Positions 54,214 through 63,038 of a stretch of 64,000 bases of DNA are shown here, piece after piece. Both the position numbers and the translations under genes were made by a program. This stretch comes from Kaistella sp. 97-N-M2 (GTDB lineage: Bacteria; Bacteroidota; Bacteroidia; Flavobacteriales; Weeksellaceae): NCBI RefSeq assembly GCF_021513235.1, contig NZ_CP090976.1, positions 2,232,001 through 2,296,000 on the forward strand, in the 5' to 3' direction. Numbering within the stretch: the stretch's first letter is position 1; the number at the start of each line of letters is the position of its first letter. The notes under the pieces were generated by a model. The model ran no database searches, was not told the origin of the DNA, and worked only from the letters and a program-made list of their open reading frames with translations.

Positions 54214-54395
54214 ATGTTGATAGCGTATCATATCCGGATTGGCGTACAGACATAGTTGCCACAATGATTGAAAGGACAAATAATTGGGCATATAGCAAAG
54301 CTTCACAAAAATGTAGGTTCTGCAAAACGAAAGGAAAAACAAAGCGAAAAGGTATGGTATTCCCTGATGGTTTTGATTTTCATTCCCAACCATAG
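54187..54395 (+). pseudogene. gene fragment without a start (zinc-ribbon-like)
   Basis: In the frame that opens at 54187 codons read INVDSVSYPDWRTDIVATMI, ERTNNWAYSKASQKCRFCKT and end GMVFPDGFDFHSQP before the stop at 54393-54395. There is no start near the beginning and the frame differs from the truncated gene before it. It looks like the 3' end of a lost gene. The remaining DNA to 54617 has a CCTGT/ACAGG palindrome (54525-54542) and nothing else that I recognise. Confidence 0.45.
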
Positions 54396-54617
54396 TCAAA
54401 AACTGCAAGCCATTACCTTTTGCTGATTTGTAATAGCAATCCAAGTCTTGATGCAAATGATGGGGAGATTCCCAATGTGGCTCGGGATGATAGGGACTTG
54501 AAGCGTAAATCCTGTTTTTACCCTGTATAATTTTTACAGGATAATTTTTTAACTTTACAATTCAGATGATTTAATAGAAATGGCTTTATCTTTAAGCCTT
54601 TAAATTTGATAACCGCT

Positions 54618-55022
54618 ATGGAACAGAAAATACATCAGGGAAGAAATGTAAAACGCTTTAGAGAAATGCTAGGCATCAAACAGGAAGCTTTGGCTTTTGA
54701 CTTGGGTGATGAATGGAATCAGAAGAAAATTTCTTTATTGGAGCAGAAAGATTTCATCGAAGAAGATCTTCTAAAGGCCATTTCAAATGCTCTTAGAATT
54801 CCTGTAGAAGCTTTTCAGAATTTTGATGAAGAGCAAGCGATTAATTTTATTTCAAATACTTTTCACGATACGCAGGGTTTGATTAACTATAGTCCAACTT
54901 TTAACAATAATTCTATTGATAAATTAGTGCAGTTGCACGAAGAGAAGATTGCTCTTTATGAAAGAATGCTGAAGGAAAAAGATGAAATGATGAATAGGCT
55001 TGAAAAGCTTATTAACAAATAA
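54618..55022 (+). CDS. XRE-type HTH transcriptional regulator
   Basis: 134 residues from ATG 54618 (MEQKIHQGRNVKRFREMLGI). The helix-turn-helix of the Cro/CI type covers about 8-62 (KQEALAFDLGDEWNQKKISL, LEQKDFIEEDLLKAISNAL). The C-terminal 40 residues are a coiled coil (LHEEKIALYERMLKEKDEMM), likely for dimers. Regulators of this type are frequent in Bacteroidota mobile elements and may control cargo or transfer genes. Confidence 0.85.
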   Translation: MEQKIHQGRNVKRFREMLGIKQEALAFDLGDEWNQKKISLLEQKDFIEEDLLKAISNALRIPVEAFQNFDEEQAINFISNTFHDTQGLINYSPTFNNNSIDKLVQLHEEKIALYERMLKEKDEMMNRLEKLINK

Positions 55023-55061
55023 AATATAAGTAATTCGGGATAATTACTTTTTCATAGGGAA

Positions 55062-55087
55062 GGCTCAACTGATAGTTGAGCCCTTTT
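55062..55087 (+). terminator. intrinsic terminator after the XRE regulator gene
   Basis: GGCTCAACT (55062-55070) pairs with AGTTGAGCC (55074-55082), followed by CTTTTT. Confidence 0.88.
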
Positions 55088-55242
55088 TAAATAGATAATT
55101 TACAATTTGTTTTTGAAAGATTACTTCCTACAGTTTGGGTGTTGCACAAAGTTCAATGGAATAATCTAAAGTGAAATCTTAAAAATATTTTTACAGAATT
55201 CCAACAGCAAAGCTTTTGGGAATAACACATCTGACTTAGTTT

Positions 55243-57570
55243 TTAATAATTTTCATTGTCATCTTCTTCTATGTTTGTACTGTTTATTTCTTCATATGCA
55301 TCGTCTAACCCTGCATTTTTATAAATTTCAGATAGCGACTTTTTTGGGAAGTTTTTGTTTTGATTTAACTTGATTGCTTCAAGTAATATTTCATTTGCTT
55401 TATTAATATCGTTCTCAATATAGTAAGCGTATTCACCCTGCATACATCTAAGTATATCATCAGATTTAATGTCTGGATTTGATTTTACAGAGTTCATTAA
55501 TGTTTCTAAAATTTTTATGTCAGATGAACTGGTTTTTTTTCTTCTTATGATACTTACAAAATAGGAATGAATGTGGTAAATATTTGTTTTTCTTTTCTCA
55601 TAGTTATCTTTTGCTAAATCTACGGCATCATCATATTGACCAAGCGATAAATATATGTTTACAATTTCTCTTTTTGATCGGGAATGCTCAGAGTAATATT
55701 GAAGAGCTTTAGAATAGTTTTCTAATGCTTTCATTCTATTTCCCTTATGTCTGTAATAAAAGCCTAACAGAAAATAATAGTCTAAATTATTTGTTTCGTT
55801 TCTAAAGAACGAAATATGGTCAAAAAACTTCTCGTTCTTGGTTCTGGCATAAGCCAACGTTAATCTATAATTGGTTTCCCAAATTATTTGTTGATCATAG
55901 TTTTGGTTTTCTAATAATTCAACACAAATTTTAATTACATAATCATAATTTCCTTTGTCATACTCCTTAATGACATTTTTTATTATTAACGAAGGAATAA
56001 AGTATTTTTTAGGCACTTTTAATTTATTCTCTAGCATTGCTTGTAGAGTTACCATAAACTCAGAATAATCATTTACAATAATCTTGTCTAAATCCTCTTC
56101 AAGTAATTCTTTTGAAATAGCATCCAGTTTCGTTTTGTACTTCTCTTCGAGCTTTATTTTTGTCCTATTAATGAAGTCTGATAAGGTGGGGTTTAATTTT
56201 ACATAATCATATCCACCAAAAACGAAATTGAATAATGATAAGTCAAACAATGTTTGAAGAGCATTTGAAGTTTCTTCATTATCCCCTAAAACTTTATTTA
56301 TTAGTTCGGTGCTGAAAATTTCATTTGTCGAAAGTAAAATAGCTAATTGATATGCTATTGGGGTATCTTTTAGGTGATTCAATAGTGTGCTACTAAATCT
56401 GTCGGAGTATTCAATAATGTCATTGACATTTTTCTTTGCTTCAAAAGGATTTATCTCTATCAAATTAACTGCATAAATTATTTGTGAGGGTATTCCTTTT
56501 AGATGTTCAATGAAAAACTCTTTATCTTCGCGACGTATTCCGTCAAGTTGATATATTTTGAGTAATCGTAAAAATAAATTTTTCGTTTCAGGCGTAGATA
56601 GTTCGGGAATTCTATAAACAAGTGATTTTCTTTCTCTTTTGAGTTTTACTTCATTAGGTCTATACTTTGAAATCAAACATAAAACAAGATTGTTGTCAAA
56701 GATTTCGTTATTAACAAGCTCCTTAAACCAATTTACTACAGAATTATTAGGTAAAATAATACCACCTTCATCAACTATGAAAATCAATTCCTTGAAGTCC
56801 ATAAATTGCTTAACAAGATTAACAGCAATTTCAATTTTAGATTCAATACTTAAGCTTGAAAAATCATAATCTAAAATTGCAGGATTTTTACTTATAGTAT
56901 TTAATTTATAAATGAAGTTTTCAATGCTTTCTTTTGATTCAATTGTAATATATGTTGGTGTGTCTAGATATTCTGTTAATTTATATTTTCTAAGAGCATT
57001 CTTAAGAAAAGTTCGTCTTCCTATACCTTCAAAGTAGTTGTATGCGATTATGTATGTCGGTGTCCAACTGTCAATGTTATTAATCTCATTTTCAAATTTT
57101 TCCATTTCGGAATTACGCCCAACAAAATTATTTTCGATATCTTGATTAAATTTTGTTTTTTTGAAATTAACTTCTCTAAGTGCCTGACGTATCTTTTTTA
57201 AGATTATGACTTCATTGTCTATATATTTCAAATTGTAAGGCTTAGCAATCCAACTTGGTAGCCTAACGTCAGAATACAAAATTTTTTCGTCAATGATTAT
57301 AGGAATAATTCTGTGTAAGATCTCACTATTCATATTTTCTTTTGCTCTTTGAATTTCTTTTTTCACCCATTCAGATTCTAATGAGTCATCTGAGATAAAC
57401 AAAACAAAAATATCCGAACTGTCCAATTCGCTAAATATTTGTTCGAGGGTTATGCGTCCAGGGTCAAATGATATTTCGTCTAATACACAATTTTTGTTTC
57501 CAAGTTGATTAGCTACTTTACGAACTATTTCTTTGTCTTTGCTACTGTGAGATAAAAATGCTTTAGCCAT
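55243..57570 (-). CDS. TIR-STAND-TPR defence-like protein
   Basis: 775 residues. TIR domain (1-135): AKAFLSHSSKDKEIVRKVA at the start and SEWVKKEI with Glu72, which matches the catalytic glutamate of NAD-cleaving TIR domains such as SARM1 (WVHKEI). A STAND-type NTPase region follows: FVGRNSEMEKFE (149-160), a P-loop-like FEGIGRRTFL (180-189) with Arg in place of the Walker A lysine, and Walker B LIFIVDEGG (Asp267). The C-terminal ~220 residues are TPR-like helices. TIR-STAND proteins sense phage and kill or arrest the cell by NAD depletion. Confidence 0.82.
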   Translation of the reverse strand: MAKAFLSHSSKDKEIVRKVANQLGNKNCVLDEISFDPGRITLEQIFSELDSSDIFVLFISDDSLESEWVKKEIQRAKENMNSEILHRIIPIIIDEKILYSDVRLPSWIAKPYNLKYIDNEVIILKKIRQALREVNFKKTKFNQDIENNFVGRNSEMEKFENEINNIDSWTPTYIIAYNYFEGIGRRTFLKNALRKYKLTEYLDTPTYITIESKESIENFIYKLNTISKNPAILDYDFSSLSIESKIEIAVNLVKQFMDFKELIFIVDEGGIILPNNSVVNWFKELVNNEIFDNNLVLCLISKYRPNEVKLKRERKSLVYRIPELSTPETKNLFLRLLKIYQLDGIRREDKEFFIEHLKGIPSQIIYAVNLIEINPFEAKKNVNDIIEYSDRFSSTLLNHLKDTPIAYQLAILLSTNEIFSTELINKVLGDNEETSNALQTLFDLSLFNFVFGGYDYVKLNPTLSDFINRTKIKLEEKYKTKLDAISKELLEEDLDKIIVNDYSEFMVTLQAMLENKLKVPKKYFIPSLIIKNVIKEYDKGNYDYVIKICVELLENQNYDQQIIWETNYRLTLAYARTKNEKFFDHISFFRNETNNLDYYFLLGFYYRHKGNRMKALENYSKALQYYSEHSRSKREIVNIYLSLGQYDDAVDLAKDNYEKRKTNIYHIHSYFVSIIRRKKTSSSDIKILETLMNSVKSNPDIKSDDILRCMQGEYAYYIENDINKANEILLEAIKLNQNKNFPKKSLSEIYKNAGLDDAYEEINSTNIEEDDNENY

Positions 57571-57818
57571 AGTTTATTGCCTTGTTATTATTCTGAACAT
57601 AAAATAAATGTCCAAGATGGCTAATATAATAAATTTTGCACATTTTAAGTTATTTGACAAAAAGTGAAAATCTATTAAAATTACCGCTAAAGTTGAATTT
57701 TTACCCTGCAACACACCTTACACAAAACTATTCTCAGTTGACGTCTCACTATGAACCTCTTACTAAAACTTTTTAATGCGAGTAATTCTTGCAAATCATA
57801 CCACAGCCTATATTTTAA

Positions 57819-58457
57819 CTACTCCTTTTGCTTACTCGCAGTAAATCCATCCTTAAATCTTAAAAAATCTTCCGCTTTTTTAGGATTATTTTTAATCCAC
57901 AATTGCATTACTTGAGTGTTTTCAGTCAATATTTTTATTTCGTTTTCGTTATAGATTTTTTTTCCTTCATCAGCAATTTCATTTAAAATATCTTGGCGCA
58001 GTTCACTTTTTGCTTTGATGCTTTCTTTATACCAATTGGTTGCTAAATTGATAGAAATAATCAGCACCAAAACTGCAAAAATTGCAACTCCAATTCCGCT
58101 CCAAATAAATTTCTCCATCCTTTTTGCTGGTTTGTGAAAACTTTCTAAAAAATCGCTGGTTTTTTTTGAAATAACGGCTCCTATTATGGTGGCAATATCT
58201 CCTAGATATTGATTTCTTGAAAGTTGTTCTTTTTCATAAAAAGCCAATACCTCATTAGGAATTTCTTTTATGACTTCAAGGTCTAATTGCATTTGACCAA
58301 TTGCCAATACCAGATCTTCAATATCCGCTTTCACTTCCGCATTAGATTCCTTATTCTCCAAATTTGAAGCAATGTTATTGTTATTAGATTTTATCACGTT
58401 TTCCAAAAGTTCCATTCCACTACTTTTAGATTCTTCGTTTTGATTTTGATTTTCCAT
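57819..58457 (-). CDS. membrane-anchored mob-region protein of unknown function
   Basis: 212 residues from ATG 58457 (MENQNQNEESKSSGMELLEN); the frame upstream overlaps the relaxase gene and is less likely. The N-terminus is acidic and Asn-rich, the middle has a helical stretch and one transmembrane helix (about 122-145, IWSGIGVAIFAVLVLIISIN), the C-terminus is charged. It overlaps the relaxase gene by 0-28 bp according to start and should be in its operon. It may link the relaxosome to the membrane; this is a guess from position. Confidence 0.6.
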   Translation of the reverse strand: MENQNQNEESKSSGMELLENVIKSNNNNIASNLENKESNAEVKADIEDLVLAIGQMQLDLEVIKEIPNEVLAFYEKEQLSRNQYLGDIATIIGAVISKKTSDFLESFHKPAKRMEKFIWSGIGVAIFAVLVLIISINLATNWYKESIKAKSELRQDILNEIADEGKKIYNENEIKILTENTQVMQLWIKNNPKKAEDFLRFKDGFTASKQKE

Positions 58458-58483
58458 TTTTTTGATTTTTGAATAGTTAATAT

Positions 58484-59638
58484 TTACCTTGATTTCCGCT
58501 TCTTTTTCCAAAGTTCATCATCGTTTTGCGCAACATAATTCGGCTTCAAAAGCTCTTCTAAAAGTTCACTTGCAATTTTTGCTACACTTTCCTTTGATGA
58601 TGATTGTGGTTGCGTGTTCAGACTATTTATTTCGCTGATTCCGGACATTGATTTTATCAGATCTTGAAAGGTAGAATCTATTTCAGAAAGAGAAAACCCC
58701 TTGTATTGATTAAAAAGCAATCCGTTTTTCTGCTTGTTATTTCCCAATTGTTCAGTTTTACCTATCCACACATCTTGAATTTCATTTTTTTGATTGGGTG
58801 TAAATTCTTCTTTATATTGAATTTTTAAAGAAAATCCTTTCTGATGAAGATTGGCTCGAAACTCTTTCCAATTCTCAGCCGTTTTCTCGAATTCCTGAAC
58901 TGCATTTTTCACTTCAAACAAGGATTTTATTTCAGAAATTTTCAGTTGATTTGAGATTTCAGACAGTTTATAACCTGCTTTATAAATTCTTTCCGTCTGA
59001 TGATTCTTGTCGTTTTCCATCACTATTCGCATTCCCGAAATCCCGTCCTTGACATTTGAAGACAATTGAACTTCAAAACCTTTTTTGTTCATTGCTAAGA
59101 TCAGATCATCAAAATTATCTTCTGACCTAATAGCTTCAGTCAAGCTTCTCAGAATCTCTGCTTTTTTCTGAATTCCAATTTCAACATCGGTCAATAATCC
59201 TCTTGCTTTACAAAATTCTCGAACAGCTTCACCAAATCTCTTTCCGATATCGTGTGCTTTCACGGTGCACTTTCCCGATATATCAATCCTATTGACGACA
59301 AAATGAATATGCTTATGTTTCGTACTGTTGTGAATATCGAGTCGATATTGATTTTTGTTTGTCAAACCTACTTTTGCAAGAGCTTCTATCGCAATTTGTT
59401 TGAATTCTTCATCCTTCAATTTTCTACCAATTTCGTCTGGTTGAGAAATATAACCCGTCAAAGCCCATTTGTTCACTTTGGTATTTCTTTCAGCTACTCT
59501 TTTCATTTCCTGAAATTGACCTTCAGAAGTATCGCTTAGAAGATAATTAGAAGCCACCATCTCTGCTGTTCCTTTATCGTTTGCATTGTATTCCAAAGCA
59601 ATTTTTGTGATTGCTCTTGTGGTTGCTGAATTATTCAT
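58484..59638 (-). CDS. relaxase (MobA-type, MOBP-like)
   Basis: 384 residues. The metal-binding histidine motif HNSTKHKHIHFVVNRI is at 103-118 and ALEYNANDKGTAEMVASNYL is the N-terminal segment of Bacteroidota mobilization relaxases. It nicks oriT and stays covalently on the 5' end during transfer. The C-terminal 180 residues are helical and charged. It overlaps mobC by 8 bp. Confidence 0.85.
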   Translation of the reverse strand: MNNSATTRAITKIALEYNANDKGTAEMVASNYLLSDTSEGQFQEMKRVAERNTKVNKWALTGYISQPDEIGRKLKDEEFKQIAIEALAKVGLTNKNQYRLDIHNSTKHKHIHFVVNRIDISGKCTVKAHDIGKRFGEAVREFCKARGLLTDVEIGIQKKAEILRSLTEAIRSEDNFDDLILAMNKKGFEVQLSSNVKDGISGMRIVMENDKNHQTERIYKAGYKLSEISNQLKISEIKSLFEVKNAVQEFEKTAENWKEFRANLHQKGFSLKIQYKEEFTPNQKNEIQDVWIGKTEQLGNNKQKNGLLFNQYKGFSLSEIDSTFQDLIKSMSGISEINSLNTQPQSSSKESVAKIASELLEELLKPNYVAQNDDELWKKKRKSR

Positions 59639-60080
59639 CGTTCTGCATTTTTGAATATAAATATTGATGAATTAATTGGATCAGATTTTCAATTTTTACT
59701 AAAATTTCTTTCTTATTTTCAAAAACATTCCATTCCCGATTTCGCAAAAGATTGGTTATTTTTTTGAAATGGTTTCCATACTGAAGTAAGACTTCATCAG
59801 TTTTAAATTCATTGATTTTTAATTCTTTTTCCAACAAAACATTTCGGAGATAGGTTGATAATTTGAGCGGATGTTTTTCTTGCTTTTGAAGTAGAATTTC
59901 ATATTCAGAATTGGTCATTCGTATTGAAATAACTTTGTCTAATTTTTTATTTTCTTTAGTCTTCAAACCACCTTTTCTGCCCAGCTCCTGAAAATGTTTT
60001 TTTCTTTTTTCCTGAGCAATTTTGGCTTCGTTTTCTTTGGTGGCTCGGTTTATAAATTCTTGTAAAAAGTCTTTTTCCAT
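59631..60080 (-). CDS. mobilization protein MobC-like
   Basis: 149 residues from ATG 60080 (MEKDFLQEFINRATKENEAK). It has the basic stretch KKHFQELGRKGGLKTKENKK, VISIRMTNSEYEILLQKQEK (ribbon-helix-helix-like start) and LKLSTYLRNVLLEKELKI, and a helical tail with HFKKITNLLRN: the pattern of MobC relaxosome proteins that bind next to oriT. A candidate oriT palindrome lies just upstream. Confidence 0.82.
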   Translation of the reverse strand: MEKDFLQEFINRATKENEAKIAQEKRKKHFQELGRKGGLKTKENKKLDKVISIRMTNSEYEILLQKQEKHPLKLSTYLRNVLLEKELKINEFKTDEVLLQYGNHFKKITNLLRNREWNVFENKKEILVKIENLIQLIHQYLYSKMQNDE

Positions 60081-60135
60081 TGTGTTGATTTTAGTGTATT
60101 TAAAAGATTTCTGACGATAGGAAGAAATCAAAAAT

Positions 60136-60178
60136 CCCAATTTTGCAATCAGCGGATCCGCTTATTGTAAACTTTGGG
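60136..60178. other. candidate oriT: nested palindrome upstream of mobC
   Basis: AGCGGATCCGCT (60151-60162) is a perfect palindrome, extended by CAAT on the left and ATTG on the right with one mismatched pair, and flanked by CCCAA (60136) and TTTGGG (60173). It lies in the 146-bp gap between the TOPRIM gene and mobC, the usual place of oriT in mobilizable elements. Confidence 0.5.
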
Positions 60179-60226
60179 TACTTTTTGCACTAACATACCA
60201 CCATAATTCACCTGTATTTATTTTAC

Positions 60227-61105
60227 TCACCTTCTCCTAAGTTTTACTTGTCTTTCAGGTAATGGATTTTTGCGAATCATCCAGTCATTTAAGTCTTTAA
60301 AATCTGAATATAAAATCCGACAATCTTCTGCGTTTTGATTTTCATTTCTAATCATTTCAACGGCACGATTTCCAGCTTCATCATTGTCAAAATAAAGCTC
60401 AATATTTTCATAATTTCCTATTGAACTTTTAATATTGTGAATCATCGAAACGGAATTCAAAATGAGATAATCGACAGGTTCTTTTTCTAAAAAATTCTCT
60501 ACATTTTTAAAGGAAAGAAAATCGAAAAAGCCCTCGAAAATCCGAAGCGATTCTGATCCGTTTTTTATGGTTGAAATATCTTTTTTGCCCAAACAAATTT
60601 TAGAATATTTATTGCGGATTTCATAACCGCCAGAATCGTTCTTGGAACCAATTCCGAAATAGTTTTTATCATTCATTCGGTAATGAATTTCGTGTAAGAA
60701 CTGAGTTTGATTTCCAACTTTTCTTTCTCTTAAATATTCCAAAAGCGCAGGATGCTGGATTTCATTCACGTTAAGTATCTCATAATTTTTACTCGGGTTT
60801 TCGAACTTCTGATCAGGAATGTTTTGCTTTTGAAAAGAAGAGAAATTCTGATCTTCTGCCCATACTAAAACTTCATTGACTGAAGCGTTCAGATATTTCT
60901 TCATAAAGTCGGTATTCGTTCCACCGATTCCTTCTGAAAATAAGTACCAATAGTTTATTCTTTTAATGATTTTAAAAGAGGCTTGGGATTCGGTGGCAAA
61001 GGGGTTGAGATACCAAGCTTCTTTTTCCGATTGTTTCGTGGGTAGGTGTCCGAGAGAAAGGAGGACTTCTTCCAACGATATGCTGTTGAATTGTTTGCAG
61101 TTCAT
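60227..61105 (-). CDS. TOPRIM/primase-like protein of the element
   Basis: 292 residues from ATG 61105 (MNCKQFNSISLEEVLLSLGH). N-terminal part like a CHC2-type primase finger region (AWYLNPFATESQASFKI) but without the cysteines. In the C-terminal half a TOPRIM domain has LRIFEGFFDFLSF and ELYFDNDEAGNRAVEMI with the acidic metal-binding residues. It likely primes replication of the element together with the SF3 helicase upstream. Confidence 0.82.
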   Translation of the reverse strand: MNCKQFNSISLEEVLLSLGHLPTKQSEKEAWYLNPFATESQASFKIIKRINYWYLFSEGIGGTNTDFMKKYLNASVNEVLVWAEDQNFSSFQKQNIPDQKFENPSKNYEILNVNEIQHPALLEYLRERKVGNQTQFLHEIHYRMNDKNYFGIGSKNDSGGYEIRNKYSKICLGKKDISTIKNGSESLRIFEGFFDFLSFKNVENFLEKEPVDYLILNSVSMIHNIKSSIGNYENIELYFDNDEAGNRAVEMIRNENQNAEDCRILYSDFKDLNDWMIRKNPLPERQVKLRRR

Positions 61106-61240
61106 TTTGTAATTTTTAATGTTTTTTAGTAATAAATAGTAGGTGTCCTGTCGGTTCAAGCGGACGGGTTTGGTTTTGACTAATTTTTGATGAATTGATG
61201 ATAAAACCTTGTAATTAATTGAATTATAATATTTTATGCC

Positions 61241-61341
61241 CTCATCAAACTCTCATCATCTCATCAAACTTGAGATATTCTTCTCATCACACTCTCATCA
61301 AAAAATAAGGCTTCAAAATTTGATGAGGCTTTTGATGAGAG
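61241..61341. repeat. CTCATCA iteron-like array
   Basis: CTCATCA occurs at 61241, 61252, 61260, 61283 and 61294 in one direction and TGATGAG at 61321 and 61333 in the other. CTCTCATCAAAA (61292-61303) and TTTTGATGAGAG (61330-61341) are perfect 12-bp inverted repeats. The array fills the gap between the helicase and TOPRIM genes. Confidence 0.7.
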
Positions 61342-61371
61342 ATAACATATTGATTTTCTTTTCATTATCTA

Positions 61372-62610
61372 TTAATTCATCATTTCATCAAATTTTTGGA
61401 GAATAAAATTCCTTTCTATTATAAAATACCGCCCTGTTTTGTTCTGCTGGTAGAAATTTCCACTGTAATCAATGTCGTATTTGATGTAGGCTAATGAATT
61501 GTTTTGAGGTTCAAGTTTCCAGTTTTCCTTTAGGAATTTTCGGACATCGTTGACCGTCCAATAATGATTTCTGAACATTTTACCCAGCATACTGAAAATA
61601 TCCTGTGGAACACAATGGATCTTGCTGTCCTCTGTGCTTTCAAAAAATTCATATAACAGTTCAGTGATCTTTGATTCGAGTTTGTTGTTATTTTTCCAAA
61701 CCAATTTCTGAAGGGCTTTCGTTCTGATCTCGGAATCTGTGAACCACATCCTTGTCTCTTTGCGACTGTGAAAAGGTCTCTGGATAAGGTATCGAAGGAA
61801 ATAGGGAATCTCTTTGTTTAGGTTTTGTAGAAATTCTGTGTTTTCACTTTTTATAGATTTTACTTTGATGATCCAGAATCGGATCTCATTTTCATCAATT
61901 TGAATGAAGTTGTCCTCATTGTTGGAACAGAGAATGAATTTTCCAAAGAATTCCACTTCTTCACGGTCTTTCCCCTTGGCTTCTTTCTTGTCTTTATCGG
62001 TAGTGGAAAGGTATTTTAAGCGTTCTGTGATCTCCTTCTTGTCAAAGAATACTTCATCAATGGCGACAATCAGCATCGATGTCCAATCAGCATTAAATTG
62101 ACTGCTGAACGAATCTCCTTTGATGTAGGTCATATTAAGCCCGAAAATGGATTTAAGCCATTTTATGAATGTAGATTTTCCTGTAGACCTTTCTTTGCTT
62201 ACAAGACAGAGAATCGGGAGTATCTGTGTTGGATATTGCATTAAGATCTTGATATAATCTAAACCCAGTTCCAACTGTTCTCCAAAAATATGCTCCATAA
62301 ATCTAAGTGAAAATGGAATCTTTTCTAGTAGGGTTGTTTGCTCCGGTGTCTCTTTAATAGGCTGGTAAGGAATCTCATTGTAAACATTATAGAATCCTTG
62401 GATAATTTGTTGGTATTGCAAATGGGATGGTATACAACAGAAACCGTCATACTTAGGAACTTGTGAGACATATATCTTTCCGTGATCGCTAATAATGGTC
62501 TCACGATTCCATCGAGTCAGTATCGAGATTCTATCTCCTGAGATTAATGGTTTCTCAATAGTTTTATAGTAGGTTGTCCCTACTCTTAGATATGGGATTT
62601 TTTCGCTCAT
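61372..62610 (-). CDS. SF3 helicase / primase-helicase of the element (D5/P4-like)
   Basis: 412 residues. SF3 motifs: Walker A SKERSTGKSTF (about 138-148), Walker B MLIVAIDEV (179-187) and motif C KFILCSNNEDNF (224-235). The N-terminal part has no recognised primase motif; the C-terminal part (FHSRKETRMWFTDSEIRTKA and on) is winged-helix-like. Such helicases start replication at an element origin, here probably the repeat array directly downstream. Homologues are common in Bacteroidota mobilizable elements. Confidence 0.85.
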   Translation of the reverse strand: MSEKIPYLRVGTTYYKTIEKPLISGDRISILTRWNRETIISDHGKIYVSQVPKYDGFCCIPSHLQYQQIIQGFYNVYNEIPYQPIKETPEQTTLLEKIPFSLRFMEHIFGEQLELGLDYIKILMQYPTQILPILCLVSKERSTGKSTFIKWLKSIFGLNMTYIKGDSFSSQFNADWTSMLIVAIDEVFFDKKEITERLKYLSTTDKDKKEAKGKDREEVEFFGKFILCSNNEDNFIQIDENEIRFWIIKVKSIKSENTEFLQNLNKEIPYFLRYLIQRPFHSRKETRMWFTDSEIRTKALQKLVWKNNNKLESKITELLYEFFESTEDSKIHCVPQDIFSMLGKMFRNHYWTVNDVRKFLKENWKLEPQNNSLAYIKYDIDYSGNFYQQNKTGRYFIIERNFILQKFDEMMN

Positions 62611-62683
62611 ATTTTAAAGGTTTGATTCCGTATAGGAAATACGGAAGGGTGAATTGGAATGCTTGATAAATAAAACTCTCTAT

Positions 62684-62962
62684 CTATCTTCTATACTTAA
62701 GCGACTTGACTTCGTTCAAAGCATCCATAAGATCAAAATGGTTGACCCTGTAGAATCTTCCAATTTGTTCCGCCTTAATGTTACCTTTTAAAATATGTGA
62801 GCGTACGGTTTGATAATCGAGTTTTAGAATTTCTGAACACTCTTTGATAGAGTACAGTTTCTTTTTCAACTCAATTTCAGGTTCTTTTTTGAGAGAATAG
62901 AGTAAGTCTTTCACTTCCCCTAATTCGTCGAGAATGGTTTGGAATGGATTTGTTGTCTGCAT
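62684..62962 (-). CDS. excisionase-like HTH DNA-binding protein
   Basis: 92 residues from ATG 62962 (MQTTNPFQTILDELGEVKDL). A MerR-like winged helix of the excisionase type (HTH_17) is at the C-terminal half: LYSIKECSEILKLDYQTVRS, HILKGNIKAEQIGRFYRV. It probably works as excisionase or as the regulator of the replication genes that follow on the same strand. Confidence 0.85.
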   Translation of the reverse strand: MQTTNPFQTILDELGEVKDLLYSLKKEPEIELKKKLYSIKECSEILKLDYQTVRSHILKGNIKAEQIGRFYRVNHFDLMDALNEVKSLKYRR

Positions 62963-63038
62963 AATCTGATATTTATTTGCAGACAAAATTGTATGATTGG
63001 AATAACTAATGATGCAATTCTACTCAATTGCGTAAAGT

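Noticed and set aside
54085-54456. Reverse 123-codon frame
   Set aside because: Antisense to the HEPN-like gene end and the following gene fragment, both of which look more protein-like.
61241-61341. CRISPR array
   Set aside because: The repeats are only 7-12 bp with irregular short spacing and occur in both directions; no cas genes are present.
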